Shown here: positions 48,795-61,300 of the stretch, piece after piece
Layout: each line of letters starts with the position of its first letter
Position numbering within the stretch: position 1 is the stretch's first letter
From: Omphiscola glabra
Taxonomy: Eukaryota; Mollusca; Gastropoda; Lymnaeidae
Length of the DNA stretch: 64,000 bases
Reading direction: 5' to 3'
NCBI GenBank assembly: GCA_964017045.1
Contig: OZ024807.1
Coordinates: 12,843,241-12,907,240 of the forward strand
Notes under the pieces: model-generated
Told to the model about the DNA's origin: nothing
The model's database searches: none
Seen by the model: the letters and a program-made list of their open reading frames with translations, nothing else
Translations under genes and position numbers: made by a program

Positions 48795-49342
48795 ATGTAC
48801 ACCAGAGGTTCCCCAATCTGGAGTGCTGGAGTGTCATGGCAACACCTGATTAAATACAATGTCAGAGCAGCCACTGGCTTCAAGTTATTATATCATAGTG
48901 ATAAAGCGTCAGTTCACACGATCAAATTTCGCGTCAAATTGTTGTATGACCGCACTATTTTGTGCGTGGTTTCTTTTTTGGGGGAATTTGATCAAATAGT
49001 AAATTGAAAGTTGTGACACGAATTGCATCAAATGCTTGAATGAAAATTTAATCGTGTGAACCGACCCAAAATGTTGTTGTTTAACAAAAAAAAAAAAACC
49101 AATTACATTTTACTTTAGGCGTTTGAAGTCACGACTTAATTAATTAATTATTGCAGTTTGCTTAATTTTTTTTATTCATTTATTTGTATTGTTTAAGTTA
49201 GAAGTTTACTTTGATTTTAAAAAAAATTAAAATTAAAAAAATTAAAATACATTGTTACTTTTGTTGGCGTTGCGAGACTTGGTCCAAACAATTCGTTAGT
49301 GGGGCAGACTATAAAAAAAGGTTGAGAACCCCTGGTCTACAC
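48795..49342. mobile_element. hAT-like MITE carrying an inner fold-back
   Basis: The body 48803-49334 begins CAGAGGTTCCCCAA and ends GGTTGAGAACCCCTG. The flanks atgtacac and gtctacac match only partly. Inside, 48905-49067 is a second imperfect inverted repeat (cagttcacacgatcaaattt with aaatttaatcgtgtgaac) that resembles the core of the MITEs at 31273 and 37529, suggesting nesting. Confidence 0.6.
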
Positions 49343-49899
49343 TACTGTACACGGTGTCTCCATCGCCTTACACGACCGTTCGTCGTCAATCATGATTTTC
49401 CTTGGGGAGGTGATCTCACCACGGCGCTGAAAACGGTGACGTGCGTGTGGTTTGACAAAACACCATTAAAAACACGCTCAACTCTGCTCTAGATGAATTG
49501 TGAGGAGTGATGCCCCCCTTCCCTCGGTCACATTCTTCTTCTCACTTGTCTTCCCTTTCCTTGTGTATTGTTGTTTAAAATTGTTTTATTGTGATGAGGA
49601 AGTCAACCGTTTCTCAGATTCAACATTTTTTTAAAGGCACACTCTGCAAACATAATATAATATTTGTACTTATTTTTTAAAGTGAAAATATGGGTATGGA
49701 GCATGAACAGCATTTAACTCATATTTCACGCTGCGACTGTGTACTGAGTGCCGTCACGTGACTTTTGGAGGCCCACGTGTTACTTTTCGGTTCTGTGTGC
49801 TCCCCCCCCCCCCCCAACCATTTTGCATTCCAAGTTGATAGTTTAATTTTTTTTTTCTACTAATTACAACAAGATTGTAGGTGGCAGCTCAAGTAGGGA

Positions 49900-51780
49900 C
49901 TTATTTCGTATTGTGGGTCAGCTGACCGGTACACAGAAGGACACATGTTTACCAGATAACATTGTTGTAGGCGAGCTACCAGACGCTCTAAATGAGTTCT
50001 TTGTTACGAAAGTTGTGAAGATCAGGGTGAGACTTGACATTTGCACAGATGCTCCCGAATTCTTGCCGTTTAACGGCACTCCTATGAACGAAGTTGTGGA
50101 GGTCACTGAATTGCATGTGAAGAAAATACTGTTTGACACTCCAAGAAAGTCTTGTTTGCTCGACCCTCTTCCTACAGGGATGTTGTACGAATGTTTGGAT
50201 GAAATAGTCCCAATCATAACTAGTATCATAAATCAGTCTTTAAAAACTGGTATTGTTCCAACCTCTTTTAAAGAGGCGGTTGTAGCTCCAATACTAAAGA
50301 AAGCGAATCTCGACCCAAATGTGTTGGAAAATTATAGCACCGTCTCTACTCTACCATTTGTTCTGTATCCAAAATCTTAGAGAAAGTCATTCTCCGCCAG
50401 CTTCTGGATCACCTCACTCAGTGTGACTTGCTTGAGCCTCTTCAGTCAGCATACAGAACGCATCACTCTACTGAGACAGCCCTGTTGCGCGTCGTAAATG
50501 ACCTTCTGTCATCTTGTGGTGAGGGCCAGGTATCCCTTTTGTCGTTACTGGATCTATCGGCAGCGTTCGATATTCTTGACCAAGGCATACTTTTCCAACG
50601 TCAGCAAAAAACGTTCGGATTCACCGATACCGCCTTGAGATGGTTCCGCTCGTATCTGACAAATCGGGTCCAATCAGTTATCGAAGCAATCTGTTATCGA
50701 AGCAATCTATTATCGAATTATGAGTACCCAAGGGCTCGGTCCTAGGCCCGGTGCTTTTATTTATGTACGTTCAGCCCCTGGGTGCAGTGATTAAGCAGTT
50801 TGACATGTTATATGACATGTTTGCGGATGATACCCAACGTAAGAATGCACGTGATCCCCTTTCAATTTCATCAGCTTCTTAATAGGACACAGAAGACAAT
50901 GGAGTCAGTTTAGCACTGGATGAACATAAACAAGCTCAAATTGAACGATGAAAAGACTGAGCTGATTCCCTTACTACCGCTCAGAAGCTAAAATCTGTAA
51001 ACAACACACCATCCCTTATTCTCTCAGGTGTGTAGATTGAATTTGCTCAAACAGTGCGAAACCTGGTTGTCTACTTAGACAGAACACTAACTATGGAAAA
51101 TCACATGAACATGATTTGCAAGGCGATTTTTCTAGAGTTGCGCATAATAAGTCATTTCAGACCTTTCTTAACTTTGAATGCATCAAAGACGCTGATGTCT
51201 GCATTCGTGATATCACGCATGGACTACTGCAATGCTCTCATATGGGTCTTCCGGTTACGCTCCTGGATAGAATTCAAAAAGCACAAAATAGTGCGGCTTG
51301 CATTGTTCTTCGCAAACGCATATTTGACAATGCTAAAACACTTCCGAGAAAGCTGCATTGGTGGCCGGTCCGCGCTCGCATAGAGTACAAAAGTGCAACT
51401 CTGTGCTACCGCTGCTTGCATGGCCTGGCACCGTCCTACCTCAAAGCGCTTATGTACCCACTAAATCACTTGCTGGGGTGATGTAGTCTACCTCCTTGTT
51501 TTCAAGGAGCTTGCTCATATTCCTCGTTGTCTATTGCCTTGTATTATCCATAGGCTTGTCTTGTCCACTGGCTTGTCTTGTCCACTGGCTTGTCTTGTCC
51601 ACTGGCTTGTATTGTCCACTGGCTTGTCTTGTCCACTGGCTTGTCTTGTCCACTGGCTTGTATTGTCCATTGGCTTGTATGTAGATTTTGTATTTTTGCG
51701 CTGTGTAATTTTATAGCGCTTCGAGCCGTAATTAGGGATGAAGCGTGTTTTTTAAAATGAACTTTATGATTATTATTATA
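49900..51780 (+). pseudogene. Degenerate LINE (CR1/L2/jockey-type) reverse transcriptase copy
   Basis: Three disrupted open segments (49913-50380, 50428-50745 and 51054-51481) carry reverse transcriptase landmarks in order: an APILKK segment, AYRTHHSTETALLRV, a DLSAAFD block, and the catalytic FADDT at 50820-50834. The C-terminal tail reads WWPVRARIEYKSATLCYR. Frameshifts and stops lie between the segments, so it is dead. An (ATT)-rich end lies near 51765-51780. No endonuclease domain is visible, so it is 5'-truncated. A related tail occurs inverted at 29970-30585. Confidence 0.85.
51550..51680. repeat. Minisatellite, 17 bp unit, about 7 copies, inside LINE 3' end
   Basis: cttgtcttgtccactgg repeats about seven times between the LINE coding tail and its 3' end. 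The expansion appears to have arisen within the LINE 3' UTR. Confidence 0.88.
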
Positions 51781-52796
51781 CAATACCCCCATCCGAGTTC
51801 TCCCTCCGGCAGCTGCAGGGTCCACGCGACTGCTATGCTTGTGCCAAAAATTATATTTAGAAATGTGCACCAAATTGTATTTAACGTAAGCAACCTCACT
51901 GGGTAAAGCCATGTGATTTCATTGACAATAGAATGTCTTTTTTTGCAGATTGTTAAATTGTTGAAAACTTTCTACCTGCAGTTTAAACCAGCGTTCATAA
52001 ATAAGGGGAATATACCCCCTCTCGCATGGTGACACATCGTATTTCTTGGAGGCCCAATTTAACATTTTATTAACCTTCTTGGCCCACTTATCAGTTACTA
52101 ATATTTTACATTTAAAAAAAACTGCCCTTTCAATATACGTAAATTGCTTATTTCAAGGTTTTCGAGCCGCGATTTCCCGACCACTGATCTAGGGTACTGT
52201 AAGAAAAAGAAACTTATGTGATTACTGTGGCAATCGGTGGTGGTGGCTGGGGGTGGACTTGGAGGGGAACTAGCCGAATGTGACCGGAAGCTAAGAAACC
52301 TGTGGGACAATGAAGGGGAAATCCAATGAATGACGCCACGCATTAGGCGGTGACTTCCAACGATGCCGTCATCAATTATATAGAAATAAAAAAAATTTAA
52401 TTCAGTCTTTCTTCCGCCTTCACTTAAACTTACAAACCTGTCCGAGAGTACGTCACAATTGTCATTCTTTATTTCCGTTACCTTTTTTGTTTCTCTCTTT
52501 ATTCCAGGTATTTACAATTCCATGATGTAGAGAAAATCGTGCAGATAAGACTGACACCAGTGATAAAGAAGTACCCCCACCCACACCACAACACAAACAC
52601 TTGAAAAAAAAAATCCAATTATAGGCCCACGCATTATTTCATCTACGTCATCACAGAGCACGCTGGGTGGTCAGTGGGCGGAGCTTGTTTCAGATTGTTT
52701 CGGAAGAAGAATATTTACAAGATGTACAGTATCAAATGCGTGTGAAATAAGGCATGGGTTACGTCGTGATCCCCCCCAAAATATTTCAATATTAAC

Positions 52797-53070
52797 CTAG
52801 TGCAACTTATTGCCGGCAGACTTCTTGTCAATGCCGGATTGAGACCTGCACCTAGTGCAACTCATTGCCGGCAGACTTCTTGTCAATGCCGGATTGAGAC
52901 CTGTACCTAGTGCTACCCATTGCTGGCAGACTTCTTGTCAATGCCGGATTGAGACCTGCACCTAGTGCTACTCATTGCTGGCAAACTTCTTGTCAATGAT
53001 GGCTTGAGACCGGCACCTAGAACTACTCATCGCTAGCAGACTTCTTGTCAATGCCGGATTGAGACCTGCG
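52797..53070. repeat. Minisatellite, 55 bp unit, 5 copies
   Basis: tgccggcagacttcttgtca at 52811 and 52866 and on; the unit runs cctagtgcaactcattgccg through ggattgagacctgca. Confidence 0.9.
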
Positions 53071-53671
53071 AACCCCGTGGCGTACCTGGGGGGGAAGTGG
53101 GGGTTAGCGACCACCTGGGGCTGCACTTATGTGTTTGTTTAAATACAAGCTATATAAATGGATGTGTGTGTGATTCTTTTACTTTCTGTTTTATTCGTGG
53201 AAATGGAAACAAGAAAAAATATCTTCAGATTTTTCTGTGACCTTGTTTATTGAAAAACAAAACGAAAAAAAAAAAACCCAACAAAAATGGTATCCATCTG
53301 ATGCATGCTATGGTGTCGGCAGGGAAGACGACAAAAAATACAACAAAAAAGAAAACAAAACCATTTGCCATACTTCCTGAACATCAATCATTCAATTCAG
53401 CTGAGCCTCATTTGCATTTTGGTGAATAGCATGCCTTTTTAATGCACAAGTTATTTTTAAGGTTAACAAAATTTTTTACAGACATTACGGTACATTTTCA
53501 TGGCTTGGATTTAATTGTATAATTTTTTTAAAAGTTTTGGATTCTCAATTTAAATATGAAATAAAAAGAAAGCATGATTTCAATAAATTAATGTTTGTTT
53601 ATTTGCAGACTTGGTTTCTATTTAATTATGTGGGGTAAATTATCATAGAATTAAAGCATTAACAGGAGGAG

Positions 53672-53870
53672 CCACCAGGGGGCAGACAAATGCCATCTCA
53701 TCCCAGATGAGGGGTCAGCCACCAGGGGGCAGACAAATGTCATCTCACCCCTGATGAGGGGTCAGCCACCAGGGGGCAGATAAATGCCATCTCACCCCAG
53801 ATGAGGGGTCAGCCACCAGGGGGCAGACAGATGACATCTCACTCCAGATGAGGGGGTCAGCCAACAGGGG
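53672..53870. repeat. Minisatellite, 47 bp unit, 4 copies
   Basis: gccaccagggggcagacaaa followed by tgccatctcaccccagatgaggggtca repeats about four times with small changes. Confidence 0.9.
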
Positions 53871-54075
53871 ATAAACCTTATAGAAGATAACTTTTTAAAA
53901 AATTCTTAAACAATCTAAATAATTTCTTCAAATTCAAAGAACAACACATTTTTATATTTAATCACATAGAAAACTCTTGGTACAATATATTTTCATACAA
54001 CAAATATGTAACGGTATTCATTATGATGCGATAGCTATAAAATTGGATGACATATAAAATACTTGTACAATAAAA

Positions 54076-54300
54076 GGAAATCCATAAATGAAGTCACGCT
54101 ATTTTAGCAAAATTTCACCCTCTCCCTCCCCCCCCCAACAATGTCAAAAATATTTGTCATGCAATTTATACACCTTAACAATACATTGACACGAATTCAT
54201 GACACCCGTCTCCCCTAGATGCATGACATCATTTATGGTTGGCTGCTGAGCCATCCCTAGATGCGTGACATCATTTATGGATGGCTGCTGAGCCAAAGAA
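54076..54300. mobile_element. Fold-back repeat with duplicated right end
   Basis: The left end is ccataaatgaagtcacgc and the right end catgacatcatttatgg, inverted matches of the same family as 48262-48440. The right end is tandemly duplicated: a 42 bp unit starting ccctagatg lies at 54213 and 54255. Confidence 0.6.
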
Positions 54301-55202
54301 AAAGAAAAGTTTCATCCCTGGGTGATGTATTTGTAAACAGAGAATTATAAAACATGATGAAAATGTGCCGCACATGCACAATGTTTGTAGCGTCTAACTT
54401 CAGTCTCAGCTGAAAATGTAAATATGGTAAAAATATGCATTCTAAAAATAAATAATTTCTACATGAACAAGGACAAGTGAGGTCACATTAGTTAGTTTTT
54501 ACCACAGTGCTTTACAAGCAATCATTTTTTCCTCTAAAAAAAAACTGTACAAAAGTGCAATGCAACACCAGTTATTAAATAAAATATCACTAGTTACACT
54601 ACAGTCAAAACATCCAGTCAAGTTTAAATCATCTTGCAAATCTAGCATTTATGTTAAATTTAGGTCACATTTTCAGGAATGCAAGGGTTAACAAAAATAA
54701 ATCAAATCACATCTGTTAGGAGGTTCCAGTAAAAAGTTTATAGGTAGGCTATAAATATAACAAAAATAGTTGACTTCTACAGAAATTAATTAATATTAAA
54801 AGAATGACAATAATTGATGAATGTATGCAATAAAAATTTAAAACAATATAAGAAAATATAGAATGTAGTTGAATATACAATTTATATCAATTATAATTGC
54901 TTTGCATTTAAATAACAATTTTTGAAACGGAATGTTATTCAAACATTTTAAAATATTTATCAGTAGATTGTATTTGATGAAGTAGAAATTAAATGGTGAT
55001 ATTACATTGTTTCTTCCCCTTTCTCCAACTTTTAAGTTATTTTTAAAAAGTTGTGTAGGTTTTATGATTTAAAACAAAATTCATGAATATATCATGTGAC
55101 ATCACATAGATTTATTTGTTCATTTCATAACAAAACTTTATCACAGTCCTTCATAACATCAATAATGTTATCTAAAACATCAACTAACATAAACAATAGG
55201 CT

Positions 55203-55208
55203 TTTATT
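55203..55208 (-). terminator. Candidate polyadenylation signal of the dynein gene
   Basis: On the minus strand this reads AATAAA, about 190 bp after the TAG stop codon. Another AATAAA lies at 55111-55116. Confidence 0.4.
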
Positions 55209-55399
55209 TAAAAGCATTTATCAAAAAGTGATTTTTTTTTAAAGCAAACAAAAATGTATTCAATCCTTGGCTATGATGAAGCTAATGTAGTGAGTGAGAG
55301 ACTGGAAACCTATCACAATTCAGTAATACTGGTGGCACAATTGGTGATTACAAAACATGTCAGTCAACAGGTGCTCTAATCTTCTGTGCATAATGTTTT

Positions 55400-58300
55400 C
55401 TAGTCGTCTTTCTGGCATAAGCAAGCACACCCTCGTTTGACCCAGTGCTGGACAGGTTTCTTGGTTGGCAGCCAGATGGCAAGGACAAAGTTGGTTGAAT
55501 GACCAGTGGTGGACAGCACACCTTTACGTTCACTTGTCTTGTACACAGGGCACCTGTACCGCTTATTGGTTTCATCAATCTCATTCATACGTTTAGGACG
55601 GAGCCATATGACAGGGACAGACTCATTAAGAATTTTGGGTAATTGTTCCTCCAAGCATCCCCTGTGGGTGAGGAGATATAAAAGCCATTGTTAGAGATAG
55701 ACCCTTTTTATACTGTGGGTCCACAAACCCCATGAATATCTATAGAATTATTCTTTGTGTGAAAGAAGTTTTGCCACTCATATTTTCATTACTGGTAAAC
55801 ATTAGACATTAGAAAGAAAATAAGTTGTGATGGGATCTTTGTCTCTTTCCCAAATAAAAGTAATAATGCATGAAATAAAACTTTCAAGACCCTTTTGGTA
55901 CATTCAGGAGAAGTGGAGGAGTGTGTTACCATTATAAAAAAATCTTAAGTGATTGTAAACGTATACTTAACACATTGTTAAAATTTTCTTAATCACTATT
56001 TTGAGGGAAGACAACATTTATCAGATATTCCAATCCCTGAATGGTTCTACCACTGAAAAACTATAACTGCCTGAATGGTTCTACAACTGACTAACTATAA
56101 CTGCCACATGAACCCTGATTGATTTGGCTGACTAAACAAGGACTAAACAAGGACTTACTGTGTTTTGTCCCAGCGTGCACCATCCAAGAATAGACCATAG
56201 ATATATGCACCATCATCAGGAGCCTTGGTCATTCTGTCCTGTACCAAAACCTGCAACAGATTTAAAGTGTTTTTTTTTAACCATTGCACAGACAGGTCAT
56301 TATTTGAAAGCATAAAATTATTCATCAAAAGTTTTAAAAAACAACAAGCCACAAGTAAATAGATTCACTCACATCAAAATCGAAGGCCAGTTTGTCAATC
56401 GGGATGGTGTATTTCCTGGCAAAGTTCTGCATCACACCGGTCAAGAAGGCTTGAGTGAAATAGAATCCAGACACCCAAAAGTCTTCTGGCTTGCCATGGT
56501 CATACCATTGCTGAGTGGGGTGGGGAAAATCATTTTTCTATGACCAGTGATTATATACAATTTTTGCTGCTTTGTAAGCTAACTGAAGAACCAAAAACAA
56601 ATGATCCAAGTTTTAACTTAATGTATTTGATATGAAAATTGTTTGAAACAAATGAAAGCTGACTAGATGGGGGCTAATCTGCTTTGAATAACTTAAAATG
56701 AGTTACAGCCCTCTCGGAAGCTTTTGTATGCATTATGAACTTACCTGCAGGAACTTGAGACGCTCCAGGAAATCATTGATATAGCTGCCAAGGGGTTTCA
56801 GTGATGGATAAGATTGTTTGGTCCACATTGCTGGCTGTTTGCCAATGAGGAGGCTCCCTGCCAGGGCCTCTAGGTCTGCTGACATCACAACAAGACCTTT
56901 GATGGCTTTCTGAATATTCTGAAGGCTTGAACGTATAATCACCAACAGCCTGTGAAGCAAAGATAGGTTTTTTCTTTCTTTGTTTTTATATGTTTACAGG
57001 GGACACCCCCCAGAGTATCTGACACTTGAAAATCATTTTCTACTTTTGGTTAGGTAAATAACAGGATACTGCCATTGGGGTATTGGTTATCACCCCAAGA
57101 CACTGTCATCCTTGCTGACATCTGGGTAGGGTTGCATTCCTTCTCTTTATGTCATTGCTATAGTGTCCCCATTAAGCAACCCCTAATTAGTTAGTCTTGA
57201 AAATTAAAAAAAAAAAAAAACTACTAAATTTTATCAATGGAGATATGAGCTGAAAAGGACAAGATAGTTATATTTTAGGCACTGTGGGCCAAAAAGGTTA
57301 ACTTACTTAATATTAAGTAAAAAAGGTGGGCTTAATTTTTTTCTGGATGGCCTTAAGTAGGACTCAATTTTGGGGGCGTGGGGGTGGTGGGGGGATTTTA
57401 TGCCTTGAAATGCTGGGTATATGTGGCTCACGTATTTTGCGTTTCAAATTAACTAAATTATTAAAATAATGTTCGTTTTCTCTTCCTCTAACAAAAAAAT
57501 ATCATGGAATAATCATCTTGAAGCTTATTAGAAAAATGTCAGTGTAAGGCAGTGTGGCAGTATGGCAGTATGGCAGGACTGCTCATGTCATAAGGCTTAT
57601 TATTGTGAACGCCATAAGATCTGTCGAATGCAAACTTCACAACCTCCCCCCCCCCCCCCCCCCCCAAGAAAAAAACAAACAACAAAAACCCCCAAACAAA
57701 AGTCTTACTTGTTGAATCTCTCCATCTCTTGTACCAGCACAGTGTTCATGCTCTCCGAGTATGTGACAGGATATTTTCTGATGGCCTGTTCAATGTCAAA
57801 ATCTTTGGGAAGCTGCGAGGATGAAGAATGTTAAATTTGATCAGTTTGAGCTACCAGGATAATCAGGGTGCGTTCAGAACGATCAATAAGGCAAATTATA
57901 ATATGAATATCTGATACAAGGTGTGGTTTGGACCTTCAGTGTGCATAAATTATAAATTAAGCATTGGATTATCAAGTCTTAAAATAATTAATAGGCTCAT
58001 GTTAAGTTAGTGAGATTAAGATCATGGATTGTGATGTATCACATTTGTGATGTATCACATTTGTGATGTATCACATGAATCTTCATTTGAATAGAGACAG
58101 AATGGCAGAACGTGACAGGGCATTTTAAAAAATACAAAACTTTATGAATTATATTCATATAAAAATAAAGTAATACAATTTCTACAGTTGACTAGGTTCA
58201 AAGTCCTGATACTAAAATAAAATTATTTTCAGAGCAAAAAAAATAAAAAAATAACAACTTTAATTATTGTACAGTCATTAAAAATAGTGTGTGTGGTGGG

Positions 58301-61300
58301 TCATCCAATTATAATATAAAACCTATACAGACAAATATGGTGTGAGAATTGAAAGACATTGAGAAACTCTCTTGGCATCAGGGGGTTACCACCTACTTTG
58401 GACAAAATGTCAGTGGCAATGTCAGCTAATGCCTCATCCGTACTTCCTCCTCCTCCCCCTTGTCCTCCCTGGGTCAGCAGAACGGAGTCGAATAGGAGCC
58501 TGACTTCCTGGAGCTCTCGTGAAATATCAACGTTTTCATGCATGCCGAATATCTCTGGTTGTTGGGTGGGTGGAAGGTTCTGGAAAAAAACAAACATTTG
58601 TAAGCCTTGATTTTCATACATTAATAATAATTTTAAAAAAGAATACTGGAAAGTATTTAATAAACAAGTTCAAGAATAAAAATATTTAAGGCATTAGGAC
58701 CATTAGCACATGTTAAACCATATTAAAATAAACCACATGAAATTAAGTATTTTAAAAACAAATACATGAAGCAGAGAAAGAAAATAAATATATATCATTT
58801 TTAATGTACATAAAAAATACAAAAACCAAAAAAAAAAACCATCAGGAGTTAGAAATTCAATATTTCTGAATGTAATTTAATAGATTTTAAAAATGTTGAT
58901 TAAATGTAAATACAAATTTAAATAAATAACTTTGCAACCATTCAGGCTGCACAGATTTGGTATCTTAGTCCAGATCAAACATTTAAAAAAAATAATTTGT
59001 GATGGCTGTTTTTATCCAGAGTAGAAAAAACTCCTCTGAAGCATCATCCACAAGAGTCTCAGTCATAAAGTTTTATCTCCACAGTCCAGGTAGAAGATAG
59101 CATAGAAGATTCTAAACAAAACTAAAGAAGAATTATGAAATATGTTACTAACATTACGGCTAAAAGAAGAGACTGAGAGAGAAGACAGGGGTGTCTAAAA
59201 GAGGGGTGAACTACCTTGATAAACTCAACAGCTTCATTGTAGCCGGTTTTGGTTGGACAGTGGTAGTTGCCACTGGGTGAGAACTTGTACTTGGGGTCAG
59301 TGACAATGGAAGCATTGAAAAAGTCAGCCAGGATGGTCAGCAGGCACCGCCTATCCCAGTCGTCTGTGACACGGCCACCATAGTTACATTCCCCTGTCAT
59401 GTATGTGATGGCATCAAAGGGCACATCTTCATATTCATTGATAAACATCTGTGAGTGGAAGAAGACAAGGGGATAGCAATGTTATAAAATCAATTAAACT
59501 CAGACTGAGGTACCGGTACTTCTAATGGCCAATTATTGTTATAAAAGGAATTTACACATCTCTCTACTAGTTCTCATTTCCTGAAAAGATTTTTCAAACT
59601 CTAACTTAGACACGAAAAGGCTGATTTGAGAGTTCCAAGTAAACACAATAAATTTGTTATGTGTATATAAAAATGTTTCATAAAGTCAAGAGACATCTAC
59701 CTGGAGCTGGCGTACAGAAATCCTAAGATCGGATTCATTGAATCCATATGCAATGTTCCAGCCAAGAGGACCAAACTTTCGTCTTTCTTGAACAAGGGCA
59801 TGGAAGAAACAAAGTCCAAACAGCAGCTTCTCAAAGTTCTGCAAATATAAAATGCATGCATGCATTCTTTGCATATTAAAAACAAAATTCAAAAACCTTT
59901 TTGCCTGTTGCAGTTAGTACGGTATCGATTCTATATTTTTAAACTTACAACAACAAAAAATAAATTGCTCTCAAATTGAAATTATTTTTTTTTTTACAAT
60001 ACGATATTAAAACTATTATTTAATTTTTTTAAATGTTAAAACATTTCAATTCGTATGACAACTTAAAAAAAAAATAACTACATGATTTAGAAATGTATAT
60101 AGAATAGGTAGGTAAGTCTTTCAAGTCATTATCAACTAAATTTTAAGTCCGAACCAGAATGACACTCACCTGCTCCTTGCCTTTACACCCTCTGAAGAAA
60201 ACCTCATCACTGATTGGATCATTTAGGTAGCTCTGCAGCAAATTTTGTCGGAGGCCTGTAGGGGGTTCATTGGTCATCTTGACGCCATTTTGAAGCACTG
60301 TCACAGGGAACTAGAGGATTAGAATAATTTTAAAATAATGCACATTTTTTTTATATCATACATTAATCTAGTGACTAATGCTATTACCAGTAGAAGTTCA
60401 CTAAGTTGGAATATAGTATATATAATCTACAAAGAGATACTGCAGTTTTTATGGGAAACATGAAGACATAACAGTAACATCCAACTGAATTTAATTTAAA
60501 AGGTTAATAAAATTTATTTATCAGCACAAAAAGAAAAATAGACATTTAAATTTACATCTAAACAATTTTTTTAGTAAACTAATTAATTGACAGTAGCAGT
60601 GTTAAAGAAATAATGATAACAATGTTGAGTAATAGCCGGGGGCCTTCCATAAATGATGTCAGGCATCAAGTGGGGAGGGAGGGGTCATATTTTTGTGTGA
60701 CGAATGGGGGGGATTAAGCAAGGTGACGTCACATAAAAAAGCACATTATTAAAAAAAAATTGCACAGAACAACACTAAATTACCAAACATAAATTTTTTT
60801 GTACAGCAATTATAATTACTTTATTTTTCAACTACAATCATTGTCGTTATTACTAAGAGAATCAGTGCAAGTATGCGAGGTCTGAAAAATGGCTGATCAT
60901 GTTATAGGACACCACAGAGGAGGAGAATGGGGGGGGGGTGTAGTGACATTGATAGTCTTAGAAAAGGGATGGAAAGAAAAATGGTTGATTGGGGGGGTTG
61001 GATTTCTAGTAAATGTTTTTGGGCAGGGATTCTTAAACTTTTTTGTAGTGCTGTATCCCTTCCAATTACAAGACATATCAGCCCCCCACCGCTTTTTTCC
61101 TTGAAAAATTATATTGTATTAACATTTTAAGAAAGAAAATAATTAAATAATTGATTTATTGCAGTTTTATTTCTTTAATTTTCCAGAAACAAGAAGAAAA
61201 TGCACCAGTAAAATTAAATCTAAAAAAAATTCACGACAAGAGCATACTCCTGCTAATCAAAATGCATTAAATCTGTTGTTAATTTTTTAAAGGCAGCAGT

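Larger units (their letters stand above)
40323..55399. other. Gene-free repeat-rich intergenic region
   Basis: About 15 kb between the TATA box of the secreted-protein gene and the dynein stop codon has no supported gene. It holds unrelated minisatellites, hAT-like MITEs, a dead LINE, one degraded fold-back and many runs of ten or more G or C, listed separately. From about 53880 to 55399 it is ordinary AT-rich DNA, of which the right-hand part is probably dynein 3' UTR. Open frames above 60 codons here are repeat-driven or LINE-derived. Confidence 0.7.

Noticed and set aside
51984..52190. Possible hAT MITE (ccagcgttcataaat to tttcccgaccactg)
   Set aside because: The two ends look like different families and there is no matching flanking duplication.
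61020..61090. Possible hAT left end (cagggattcttaaacttttt)
   Set aside because: No matching right end or flanking duplication could be found; at best a one-ended fragment.
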